From contig BFEA01000006.1 of assembly GCA_003427395.1 (NCBI GenBank), positions 4,254,354 to 4,318,353 on the forward strand: a DNA stretch of 64,000 nucleotides. Reading direction: 5' to 3'. The notes below the pieces were generated by a model. The model did no database searches. It had not been told where the DNA came from and saw nothing but the letters and a program-made list of their open reading frames with translations. Shown in pieces: positions 55,611 through 64,000 of the stretch. The position numbers and the translations under genes were made by a program. The stretch's first letter is position 1, and the number at the start of each line of letters is the position of its first letter. Source of the stretch: Chara braunii. Lineage: Eukaryota > Streptophyta > Charophyceae > Charales > Characeae.

Positions 55611-56130
55611 TTGAGAGCATGCAAAAGGATAGTGGCTTTGATTGAGAATCATGGGAATGTGCTAGAGAGAGAAGCTGGTTGCATACTAAAGTTGCTTGTT
55701 CTTGCCCTGTGTCTCAAGGGGGAAATAAAATGGGGAAGGACTTACCTAAAATATTGGAAGAACTTGAACAACGTGGAGAGAAACATGCTATTGTATGGTG
55801 AAAGTTGTGTATATGTCTTGATGTCCCCTTTTTTCAAACTCACATACGTAGGTAAGACGGAAAGAAAACTGCAATCCAGATGGCAAGAACATGTGAGGTC
55901 TGCGAGGAGTGGACCTAAGCAGAAAGTACACCGTTGGTTGGAAAAAGTTGGTGTTAATAACTACGTTGCATTGCCCATCTGGTTTGGCTGCAAGTCTTCT
56001 TTGTCAAGCATGGAAAGTCTTCTTTGTCAAGCATGGAAAGCTTTAGCATTGGATGTATGAACCCTGGCCTGAACACAAAGAAAGCGAAGAAGAAGCCAAC
56101 TCGGCGAAAGACTAGGAGGCAAAAGAAGGA
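55611..56130 (+). pseudogene. GIY-YIG endonuclease domain of the Penelope-like element
   Basis: GESCVYVLMSPFFKLTYVGK TERKLQSRWQEHVRSAR shows the family's two Tyr-containing strands (VYVL and TYVGKT), the catalytic Arg (LQSR) and the EH helix. WLEKVGVNNYVALPIWFG follows. The final catalytic-Glu segment (SMES...NPGLNTKKAKKK) is in another frame because of a 23-base tandem duplication (55994-56016 copied at 56017-56039). This nuclease would nick the target for reverse transcription. The CCHH zinc motif seen in canonical C-terminal Penelope endonucleases is not visible. Confidence 0.85.
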
Positions 56131-56983
56131 TGGCTATGCACGTACTTGGGATCGGAAAACTATTGTATTTCATTGTAATGCACTAGGGATCAAAGGGGAA
56201 CCTAACTTAGTGAAAATTCTGAAGAAAAATGGGACCCGACAAAATTTGATAATTAGAAATGAGAAAGGAAATCACTGGTTGAATGCGTGGGGATTAGTTA
56301 AACTAATCTATGGTTACAGCACGGTCGAGATTTCAGGGAAGAAGTTCCTACTAAAAGATGCTAAAGATTTGATTCAAGCAGGGGGGGAATGGACTGTTAC
56401 TAACCTAAAAAAGACCAAGAACAAATCCGAAGTGGCAAAAGCAGAAGTAATCACCATCTTGAGGGCTCCATGGAAAAGGAAAGGTTTGTATAAAAAGAGT
56501 TTGGTTGAGCTACTAGACTTGAACACCGGCATCAAATTATTGAACACGGTACGGGGTAGGCAAATCACACGAGGCATCCTGACTAGGGTGACGAAGAAAT
56601 TGTTTGGGATTAATCCAAGGCACAGGGTCACAATCAAGGTGCCATACTGTGATACAATCAGCAAAGGGAAGCCGCAAGCTGTTTTTAAGACTTGGCTACA
56701 TGATCGGATTCAGCTGGTTAACTTGGCTGAATTGCTGGTTGGCAGATTGAGAGTCGTCTGGCAGAAATCGAAGTCTGTTGGCGAGCTGCTGCATAACCAC
56801 CAACGTTTCGCAAGGAGAAGTGGTTGGCCCTGCACTTGCGAGGCATTTGACTTGCCCAGATCTGATGGGCATGTTCAAGTCAGACTGAGTGAAATTGAAG
56901 GAATCCGAGACTGTCTTAAACTCAAGAAATGTCCCATACCCTGGGGAACTATATACAGGGCAGGAAGTCTTGCAAGCTTGTAA
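56040..56983 (+). CDS. Penelope-like element: linker/N-terminal extension of RT
   Basis: A 319-codon frame (its Met at 56024 lies in the duplication), beginning with the endonuclease end NPGLNTKKAKKKPTRRKTRR (basic). It continues with YARTWDRKTIVFHCNALGIK, a wHTH-like region and GILTRVTKKLFGINPRHRVT IKVPY, then HVQVRLSEIEGIRDCLKL. It precedes RT motif 1. Chlamys-type elements have a long extension here; finer domain identity is not clear. It ends in a frameshift near 56960 into the next block. Confidence 0.65.
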
Positions 56984-58519
56984 CTTAGCCCTTGAACCCC
57001 TGAAGAAGATGGGGTGTTTGGCCGCAAATGAGTGCTTCCACATCAGGAGGAGGGAATACAGTCTGGTCGGGACCCCCCCTTCGGATGAATGTGTGAGAAC
57101 TGAGTATGTCCTTGGGATCAGACAAGCCTTCGCTGGTCTGGTTTTTTCCCCACTAGATCGAAATCCAGGGACGACTCTGATTGAATGCCCAGTTATGTAC
57201 GAAAGGGCGATGCGCATGATGTATAATGATAATGGGAACTACCTAAGGATTGAGGAAACTGAAAGTAAGATACTGAGGGATATGGGAAGGAAGTATAAAG
57301 ATAAGAAGTTGTACAAAGTTGCGAAGTGGGATTGCAAAGGAAGGATGCAACAGGCTTACGTACTATCTAAAGATAAGGACGTAAGCAAAAAGAGACCGAT
57401 CATACCTTCTTTTTTGAATCCTGCAAGAACAGCGATGGGGTACTTAGCTCAGAGCTTAAACTACCTCACCAGGAGACTGAGAATCAGACACTTCAATATT
57501 GATGGTGCCAAGCAGTTGAAGAAAAATTGGCGATTGTGAGTGAGAAGGCGAACTGAGCCTTTGGATATGAATGTAGACTGATTGCCAGAACATACGACGT
57601 GAAAGAAATGTTCACGAAACTACCACATCAGGAAATTGTGAAAGCTGTTGAATGGTTGGTGCTGACCATTAAAGACCAAGGACACAATTGGATCAGATTA
57701 AAAACAAAAGGAAAGAAGGCAACATTGGGAAAGTCACACGGTGAGAATGGGTGGAAATCAATACGCCTTAATGATTTGATGGAATTGACTAAGTTCCAAT
57801 TGGAAAACACTTATTTCTTTTCGATGAACCAAGTGCTCAAGCAAACAATCGGCATTCCTATGGGCGGGAGAGCTAGTCCTCCTTTGGCTAATACGCTATG
57901 CATATTCGCCGAACAGCAGTTCTTGACTTCACTTGGCGCAGATGCAAGATACATTGATGGGAATCGTTTCATTGATGATCTACTCCTGGTAGGGTGGTGT
58001 AGAAAGGAAAACATTGACGAACTCAATGATATTTTGGATCGAGTATTTGGCTGTTATCACCAGGACCTGATTTCGGAAAGAACAGATGGAGACGGGGGTC
58101 TACTTGAGTTTCTGGAAACAAGATTGATTGTTACCGATTCACCAGCATGGATACACAGCATGCATAAGTTCAAGAATGTTGAGACTATCTGGAGTGGCCA
58201 AACAGGAAGGTACAGAACCTTGAGATGCTTTCACTCTTTTGCTCCAAAAGTCCAGAAGTTCGCTGCTGTATCGAACACGATATGTCGGATCGTGGACAAC
58301 TCAAATACGAAGGTCATGACTTGGTGGAGCTTACTTACATTTATGAAGGAGCTCAGGGTGCTTGATTACCCTTGGCAGAGCTTTGAAGCCGGACTAAAAA
58401 GAAGGATGCTCTGGAGCAAGAATTCTAATGGCCTTATGTCCGACAAACAATGTGCCACAAAGATGTATCCAATGGGACGCTGGACCCGATTTCCAGCAGG
58501 TGCTGCTCCCCACCAATAG
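56960..58519 (+). pseudogene. Reverse transcriptase of the Penelope-like element
   Basis: Two frames. Frame one (to the TGA at 57537-57539) has YERAMRMMYNDNGNYLRIEE, KVAKWDCKGRMQQAYVLSKD and KKRPIIPSFLNPARTAMGYL (RT motif 2 with R-P). Frame two (from about 57560) has ARTYDVKEMFTKLPHQEIVK (motif A, catalytic Asp in YDV), QTIGIPMGGRASPPLANTLC (motif B), RFIDDLLLVG (motif C, FIDD) and GLLEFLETRLIV (PLE-type motif D/E). The thumb follows (HKFKNVETIWSGQTGRYRTL RCFHSF). RFIDD in place of YxDD fits this clade. The catalytic residues survive; only the frameshift near 57535 and that near 56960 break it. Confidence 0.88.
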
Positions 58520-58590
58520 ATGGAGCCTCCCCGACGGTGCTAGATGTGTCTGCTCTTATCAGAACACCTAGCACCTGATCGGGTTGTTCT

Positions 58591-58633
<43 letters not shown>
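58464..58633 (+). other. Conserved 3' end and poly(A) of the Penelope-like element
   Basis: CAATGGGACGCTGGACCCGA, TTTCCAGCAGGTGCTGCTCC and CCACCAATAGATGGAGC overlap the end of the RT frame and recur at two truncated copies elsewhere in the window. CACCTAGCACCTGATCGGG and a 43-base A run follow. Confidence 0.8.
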
Positions 58634-58635
<2 letters not shown>

Positions 58636-58837
58636 AGAAGAATCGCGAGAAGGGAGAATTCTTCTTTCTGGGAGGAGATGGCTCATTGGTTGATAAATTT
58701 GGAAAAAATTGGAAAAGGAGGGAGATAAAAAAAGGGGGGGTGGGTGGGTTTGAAATGCCTACTTGCCGCGGCAGATGAAGGGGCCTAACTGTTGTAACCA
58801 ACTGGGAGACGTGCGGAGGCCAAATTGTTTGAAGCAG
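58634..58837 (+). other. Segment between poly(A) and right terminal repeat
   Basis: Contains GCCTACTTGCCGCGGCAGAT (58757-58776), which duplicates a part of the left terminal repeat (52850-52869), followed by unrelated sequence. Confidence 0.6.
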
Positions 58838-59272
58838 ATGGGGTAATTTCCGCCTGTTCTAGCACCACAAAAGAGGGGGGGGAAAGGCAGACAGCACGAG
58901 TGCCTGCTGGACCCCACAGAGGTTTTTGCTCCTCTTTTCGTTTTCTTCTTTTTTCTTTTTTCTTTTTTCTTTTTTCGTTTCTTTTTCTTTTCTTTCGGAA
59001 TTTCAGGGTGAGCAAGGCCGGCGGCGCTTGAGCTGTTCAGACCTGCTTACTGGCTTTTTGCAAACGGGAATTTTTTGACGGCGCAGTGATGAGCCTCACG
59101 GCCACAAGGGAGTAGGATGAATGTAGGATAAAACTAGAGCCTTGGAGTGTTTACTCCTCTTTACCTGAGCAGTATTGGACAGAAGGGTAGAGCACCGTGG
59201 CGCTGCACGGTGACGAGAAGTGTTTCATGNTGTGAGATGTAAAGTCCAGGAACACTTTTCATTTTGTATCAT
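58838..59272 (+). repeat. Right terminal repeat (pseudo-LTR) of the Penelope-like element
   Basis: Pairs with 52834-53260. It has a 30-base insertion (GTTCTAGCACCACAAAAGAG and a G run) and a shorter (TTTTTC)n tract. One N at 59230 lies at the same place as the N at 53219 in the left copy. Confidence 0.9.
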
Positions 59273-59280
59273 TTTGTAAA

Positions 59281-59845
59281 GCGCAGCAGCGTGACCGCAT
59301 TGCCTGAGCGGGCCAGAATGCCTGGCCTGGGCTGCCTCGCTTCCTGTATGGAAGTGGCAGCCTCCTGGATGCTGCGTGTGGCCTGGCTGGAAGCTTCCAG
59401 TAGCTTCCGATTGGGCCCAGTTCCTGCGCCCAGGCCCGAGACTACAGTTGAGGGCCTGGGCCCTTTACAGTTGGGCACGGCCTGAGTCTCCGGACTTGGG
59501 CTGTTTGCTGCATTTGTGCAGGACCCCGGGGTAGGTGCGTCGTCAGTACTGCTTTTGCATAGGCCGGTAGCCATTTCATGATGTATCGGCCCTGCTTTGT
59601 GTGTATGTGCCCAGGCGCAACTGCCAAGGCCTGGGCCAACTGTACAATGCAACTTAGTGAGGCTCACGCATCCAGTCAACCAACTGGCGGGCTGCAACAG
59701 CCTGAATACCCATGTATGAAAATGTTGAATTTTCAATTTTGGCCTCTAATGAATATTCAGGCGCGCCTTCACTTCGGGCAGGCACTCGGCTTTCTGGGGG
59801 GCTCTGTATGTCTGATAGGGGCTCCGTGAGGGCTCATTCCTCGCA
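59281..59845 (-). repeat. 5' LTR of Gypsy-5, outer part
   Basis: CGCAGCAGCGTGACCGCATT ... CTCATTCCTCGCA, matching 45340-45863. Confidence 0.92.
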
Positions 59846-60055
59846 ATAGGCCCTGCAACAACATAAAATTTAGGCCTGGTAATCCCACCTGAACGCAGGT
59901 GCATGGTCAATCTCAGGTCATCAAACAACTGCCGCCGTGAAGACCAAGAACGCCCGATGCCATTAGAAGTCCGTCAAACAAGTTCCATCAAAAACCATGT
60001 GACCCCAGATGCTTAGTCTTCGCGCCAACCATCGTGCGAGGTTGCCTCGTCCCAA
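59846..60055 (+). repeat. 391-bp repeat unit 2, right part
   Basis: ATAGGCCCTGCAACAACATA to GTTGCCTCGTCCC matches 44424-44632 of unit 1. Confidence 0.9.
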
Positions 60056-60689
60056 TCTCAATCTCATCACATACGACGTCAGACCGCAATAGCGGGTTTC
60101 ACACCATAGACGTGATACTCGAAAATATGAAAAATGTGGTTTCGCTCACACACAAAAACAGGGCCATAGCGAGGGTAGTATAATAGGGACGGATTTGGGT
60201 GGAAGCGATGAAGAACATAATCAAGGGCAAAGCTAGGAAATCAACGAAATCCGTGGGCACTTGGTTCCTTTTCATCATCCATTGGTTTATTTTTAATTTT
60301 TAAAATTGGCATCAAAATAAATAAATTCACGTTGTTGACTCAGCCTCACAAAATCTCTCATGTGGAAGCCGCACGGGCACCTGCCGCCGAGTATCCCAGA
60401 GAATGATAGTAAGGGTGTAATAGTCTCATAAATGAGGTGTTAAGAAGAAGATAAAATAACATAATGACTACCATAATAGTAGGCTTAGAGTTAGTAAATG
60501 GTGACGTGAATAACAGGGGTCGACCCACATACTCTGTTTTTTTCCGTCGTCGCTCAGACAAGAGAAGTCATAGAAATGCACCTGGTTGGTGAACAAAGAT
60601 GCACTCATTACAGGTGGGCGACTGACACCGGGACCAACTGGGACCTTAAGACCGAAACTTCGGGGACTGACTGTGTGGAATCCTCTCAC
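60056..60689. other. Probable 3' LTR remnant, no gene
   Basis: No coding family. It ends GGAATCCTCTCA at 60689, just before a conserved boundary (CTCCCGTCGGCCTAATTTTG) that also precedes the Gypsy tails at 6615 and 63403. The right end of a Gypsy 3' LTR is therefore likely. Confidence 0.45.
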
Positions 60690-60739
60690 TCCCGTCGGCC
60701 TAATTTTGAGGTCCTCCGAGAAAGATTTCATCTTTACCT

Positions 60740-60985
60740 GTCTATAACATCAATTCCTTTTTTGGCGCGCTCATAACAGGACACAATATGAGGTGCAGTC
60801 TCTATTACCTCATCCCTAGTGTACCGGCGGTCATCCTCTGGTTCCTTGTACAAGAACCTAACTTTGTACTATTGTTGTGGTCTACCTCTTCTTCCTGTTC
60901 TGTAGATATCTTCCTCTAGAATACAATCTATGTCGTATCTTCCATCCATATCAGGAGGGATCATTCATCGGCGTGAAGGGAAGCA
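60740..60985 (-). pseudogene. Gypsy-6 chromodomain-like tail, truncated
   Basis: The minus strand encodes PPDMDGRYDIDCILEEDIYR TGRRGRPQ, a stop, and YKVRFLYKEPEDDRRYTRDE, like the pol ends at 6654 and 63480. It is cut at about 60985 by unrelated sequence. Confidence 0.7.
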
Positions 60986-60989
60986 ATCT

Positions 60990-61346
60990 GCAGCGGGCCT
61001 CTATCTACCCTGACCTACAGCCAGGGTCTATTCGGGTATATGCCTGTTCGGCCTGTGGGACCAGGCCGTGGCCTGACCCCACAGACCATGTGCTGTTTCA
61101 GTCCAGTACAGTCCTGCCCGGTACCACTGTCTGTACCAGTCCAGTCCAGTCCAGTCTAGTCAGTCCACTGGGGTATACCCCAGCTGCAGTCTGTATTCTG
61201 ATTCATTCTGGATTTGCACAGTTTGGAGTACGTGTGTGTTGAGTCTGAGTCGGAGCTGTGCTGTCCCTTCCAGCTCCATCTCCATCTCCTCCTTCCTCAA
61301 CCCTCCATGTTGATCCTGACGGACCGCCATCCCGGCAAGTCCGTCA
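60990..61346 (+). repeat. Probable 5' LTR of a plus-strand element
   Basis: The region ends GGCAAGTCCGTCACA four bases before a canonical PBS. It contains (CCAGT)n (61131-61155). The left boundary and a partner LTR are not visible, so only the right end is supported. Confidence 0.4.
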
Positions 61347-61349
61347 CAC

Positions 61350-61361
61350 TGGTATCAGAGC
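61350..61361 (+). other. Primer-binding site, plus strand
   Basis: TGGTATCAGAGC, an exact initiator tRNA-Met complement of plant LTR elements. No gag or pol follows on this strand within the next 2 kb, so the element is truncated or non-autonomous. Confidence 0.8.
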
Positions 61362-61685
61362 GGGTACGGTCCCCGCTCCAACCCACCCGCCTCCCATAAC
61401 AGAGGGAAATTGCTGTAATCCCGATAGCGGGATTTTCAAGGGTTTTCAGGGCGAAAACGACAAAAAAAAGGGGAAAAAGAAAAAAGCAGCAGCGTGGAGA
61501 GGCGGACACGTGGCGAAAAAAGAGAATGCTGAGAGGCGGACACATGGCGAAAAAGGAGATTGCTGTCACGACGCGTGCGCGTCAGCACCAAGGCCGTCGC
61601 ACACGCACGCGCGCCCACGCGGCCACACTGCCCCGCTGCCTCGCCCCGCTCCCGGATTATATATCATCAAGATCTGGGATGCTGC

Positions 61686-61775
61686 TGCTGCCAGGGTTTG
61701 AACCTGGGCAGCTGCCACTCATGCGCGTGCGTGGCCAATGCCTTAACACAGTGGCCAAAGCCACAATGTGAGCTG
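61686..61775 (-). mobile_element. tRNA-derived SINE head (Leu/Ser-like)
   Basis: The minus strand reads TTTGGCCACTGTGTTAAGGC (A box like that of tRNA-Leu/Ser, TGGCNNAGTGGTTAAGGC), an arm of about 25 bases, then CCCAGGTTCAAACCCTGG, a perfect T-arm hairpin containing the B box. The acceptor stem does not pair, so this is a SINE head or tRNA pseudogene rather than a working tRNA. Confidence 0.6.
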
Positions 61776-62109
61776 ATATCGTGGCTCGCTGGTGTTGAAG
61801 AAGTGCCACGACACCTAGCAGCGTGCAGCAAGACAGCTATTTGCGCCCCCCCCCCGGGTGGTCGTGGGTGTTGCCGCCTGCGCACGTGGCTGGTATCTGG
61901 TGCCTATCTGGAGTGCCACGTGGCAGCTTGCTGTGGATCTTGAAGACCCCCCGGCTAGGGGGCTGCACTACAGTGACATCTGTGTGGCTGATCAAGATCT
62001 CAGCCCACCCCAGATTTTTTTTTGTTGCAGTGACATCAGGCCAGCAGCCTCTTGAAGGCCAAGATCCTGTGGATCTTGGTTGTGCTCTGCTCTTGGCCAC
62101 CCAAGAGCT
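61776..62109. other. No gene recognised
   Basis: Contains CCCCCCCGGGTGGTCG (61849) and the hairpin CCCCCCGGCTAGGGGG (61947). No coding family. Confidence 0.45.
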
Positions 62110-62490
62110 TGGTATCACCATCCTACCCACTCACCTACTCTCTCCCAACCCCTTTTCTCTCCCTCCCCGTCATCTAATCATCCTTTCTAACCCCACCACT
62201 ACTCCCTCCTCCTACCTCCCTCTTCACTCATCTTCCACAACCTTTTTTCTCTCCTTTCTCCCCACTCACCATCTTCTACTAATCTCATCTACTCCTCTCC
62301 ACCTTTTCCATATCCTTCTCTCTCATTCTACCACCCTCCTCTCCCTCTTCCCCCCCAACTACACCCCCATCATCTCCCCCTTCACTCTTTCTCTCTCTCT
62401 CCCCTATTTCTCTCTTTCTTCATCACTCTTTCATCCCCCTCCCCCCCAAACTTTGAATTCTTCTGCTTTCTTCTTTTTCTTTCTCTTTGA
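62110..62490 (+). repeat. Long pyrimidine-rich tract
   Basis: About 380 bases that are almost purine-poor on the plus strand (CTCTCTCCC, CCACCCTCC and similar). Not a simple repeat. The apparent open frame through it is a result of composition. Confidence 0.8.
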
Positions 62491-63402
62491 TTTAAATGCA
62501 ATGAGACTTGCTTTCATTCACACTTTACATGCATGCAAACAGTAGTGCAGCAAACTGGCGACATGCGCCCACTCAGTACTCAGAGATATGGCAACCCAGA
62601 TACGAGTTCACTTCCAATGGCTATGGCGACATAACGCCCTTACAACTCTCTTTTCACGTACACTGGATCACCATGGATATCCCACACGCGTCTCTTTGAA
62701 CGCTCACACACACACACACTGAACTCCAACTACAGCTATGGCGGCTATGGCCGCCTCTACCCTATCGCTATGGCTAAGCTTCGTCTCTCTGCCCACTTCG
62801 TCTCCGGGCTCACTGCACACCTCCTTGCACAAGTCGCTGTTGCAGCGCTTCCGCATGGCTCATGCAGGAATGAATGAATGGTTGATACTTTGGCTCGTTG
62901 GTCTGGCCCTTTCCCATGCCCGAAGTGCACACAGTCCCATGCGGTACTTGCTTGACTGAACCAGACTGCCTAGGACTGGGACTGCTGACTCAACACGGGT
63001 AGAGTCCACCACTTGCCTCGCCACTTGCCCACTTGCCTCAGCCTAAGCGTGGGACACTCCAAAAGGCCACTACTTAGACCTTCCGGAAGGCCGTAGACTT
63101 GGCCTTTCGGTCCTGTAGCAGCTACGACTTTGACCCTTCTAGACTGTAGCAGCTACGACCCTGACTCTTCGAGAAGGCTATAGTTACGACCTCTAGACCT
63201 GACTGGGACGCCTATCCGACAGGTCTACAGATCGAACCCATGCTACTTATGGACCCTACGACACCCTATCAACTGTTGCAATACACAGGTTGCGAGTTCA
63301 ACTCTACGGATCGACACAGGTACTGTACACAGGTAAGGTGGGGACTAAGGATCGAGCCCTGGGATCTGCATCAGCTACTGCGAACAGGTGAATACCGTTT
63401 CA
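62491..63402 (-). repeat. 3' LTR region of Gypsy-7
   Basis: The right edge is supported: ATACCGTTTCA (ends 63402) is followed by CACCCGCCGGCCTAAATTTG, which on the minus strand is the purine-rich end of the pol region. The left edge is unknown. Inside are GTAGCAGCTACGAC repeats (63115-63160). Confidence 0.45.
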
Positions 63403-63479
63403 CACCCGCCGGCCTAAATTTGAGGTCCTCCGATAATAACTCAGTCCAAGGCAGGACCTTTTCCTTTCCGATCTCTCAT

Positions 63480-64000
63480 AGGCTCTAACTATATCGGGAG
63501 TTGTCTCGAGAAGTTCTGTTCTTGTAAACCAGCGGTTGTCTTCCGGCTCCTGATAAGCAAACCGGACCTTATACTATTTCTGTGGACGACCTCTACCTCC
63601 TGTTCTGAACACATCCTCACCTACAATGTCGTCGATGTCATATCTCCCGTCCATATCTGGAGGGAACATGGACCGTCTAGATGGAAACTGCTGACTTGTG
63701 ACACACGGCAGCAACTTTGACGCGTGAAACACAGGGTAGGTGTGGAGGTGTGCTGGTATCTCTATTGTGTAGGACGGTCCATCCTCTCCACCCTTTACTT
63801 CTAGGACTGGCCACGGTCCTCTATACACGGGCAGTAACTTCTGCGAGATGTTCTCCTCAGGTGCAAACTCTTTAGACTTAACCCAGACCAGGTCGCCTAC
63901 ATGAAACTGTGATGGGCGACGGTGCTTATTAGCCTGCTCTATCATTCGGTGTTGGGCCTTCCTGAGGTTTTCAACAACAATGGCTATCTCCTTCTCATGC
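63480..64000 (-). pseudogene. Gypsy-7 integrase C-terminal domain and chromodomain-like tail (partial, runs off window)
   Basis: From the window edge: MIEQANKHRRPSQFHVGDLV WVKSKEFAPEENISQKLLPV, YPVFHASKLLPC, RSMFPPDMDGRYDIDDIVGE, GGRGRPQK, then an in-frame TAG, then YKVRFAYQEPEDNRWFTRTE LLETTPDIVRAYER. Very close to the Gypsy-1 tail (6654-7433). The rest of pol lies beyond the window. Confidence 0.88.

Larger units (their letters stand above)
52834..59280 (+). mobile_element. Penelope-like retroelement with N-terminal GIY-YIG (Chlamys/Naiad-type order)
   Basis: A 6.4-kb insertion in the Gypsy-5 LTR, flanked by direct repeats of about 430 bp (52834-53260 and 58838-59272) that fit Penelope pseudo-LTRs. 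The interior encodes, in order, a Pro-rich/charged protein, an acidic protein with a SAP-like stretch, a GIY-YIG endonuclease, a linker and a reverse transcriptase with GIPMG and FIDD motifs. Endonuclease in front of RT is the permuted arrangement described for the Chlamys and Naiad clades. The body ends in a poly(A) run (58591-58633) before the right repeat. Several frameshifts make this copy inactive, but all domains are present. Confidence 0.85.
44815..59845 (-). mobile_element. Ty3/Gypsy LTR retrotransposon (Gypsy-5), interrupted by a Penelope-like element
   Basis: LTRs at 44815-45863 and 52311-52833 plus 59281-59845 are TG...CA-bounded and alike along their length. PBS at 52296-52307, gag 50695-49102, protease/RT/RNase H 49051-47096, integrase 47071-45902, all on the minus strand. 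The 4-base ATAG is present on both flanks (44811-44814 and 59846-59849). The element sits inside repeat unit 2, and the intact sequence of unit 1 shows the empty site. Domain order and the chromodomain-like tail place it in the Gypsy chromovirus-like group. Every reading frame carries stops or shifts. Confidence 0.92.

Noticed and set aside
54207-58519. The GIY-YIG/RT locus as a group II or mitochondrial intron
   Set aside because: The motifs (GIPMG, FIDD, PLE-type thumb), the poly(A), the pseudo-LTRs and the insertion into an LTR fit a Penelope-like element; no domain V is found here.

Overview
The window is eukaryotic nuclear DNA dominated by nested, decayed mobile elements. No intact host gene can be shown. 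A green-lineage host, most likely a streptophyte alga of the Chara type, is inferred from several features. Chromodomain-type Ty3/Gypsy elements carry plant-style primer-binding sites (TGGTATCAGAGC-like, complementary to initiator tRNA-Met). A Penelope-like element has its GIY-YIG endonuclease in front of the reverse transcriptase, an arrangement known from the green lineage. A block of inserted mitochondrial DNA carries rps1, rps3, atp8, cox1, nad6, trnE and trnR(ACG) pieces, a gene set typical of charophyte and bryophyte mitochondria. The species itself is not proven.

Layout. 1-5.5 kb: (GA)n, a foldback repeat, a dead PIF/Harbinger transposase, SINE-like pieces and a 5'-truncated Penelope tail. 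5.5-13.5 kb: a minus-strand Gypsy element with both LTRs, a PBS, an RG-rich Gag and a pol lacking protease and RT; its gag is interrupted by another truncated Penelope copy, a repeat and a 480-base gap. 13.5-18.9 kb: tandem duplications and an LTR family. 19-22.7 kb: two Gypsy fragments in opposite orientation and an LTR-like stretch. 23.6-26.7 kb: organelle-derived DNA, namely a group II intron domain V and a mosaic of broken mitochondrial genes on both strands. 28.9-31.8 kb: unusual structured repeats, including seven hairpins with one conserved loop and different, always complementary stems, a second repeat family broken by a U2 snRNA retrocopy, and three strong hairpins in a row. 32.5-36.5 kb: a plus-strand Gypsy 3' end with LTR, then a PBS-LTR junction of another family. 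36.7-37.4 kb: a 398-base dimer in which each unit carries a type III hammerhead ribozyme motif. 37.4-44.2 kb: microsatellites, palindromes and a candidate host exon.

44.25-60.06 kb is a three-level nest. A 391-bp tandem repeat unit is split by a Gypsy element (44815-59845, flanked by ATAG), whose 5' LTR is in turn split by a 6.4-kb Penelope-like element (52834-59280) with about 430-bp direct terminal repeats. Undisturbed paralogs of both insertion sites lie in the same window, so the order of events can be read directly. 60-64 kb holds further Gypsy ends, a plus-strand PBS and a tRNA-like SINE head.

The coding regions do not form a pathway. They are relics of retroelement life cycles (Gag, protease, RT, RNase H, integrase, endonuclease) in an accumulating heterochromatin-like locus. 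The parts most likely to hold undescribed biology are the covarying hairpin family at 29.06-29.78 kb and the hammerhead dimer at 36.8-37.3 kb.
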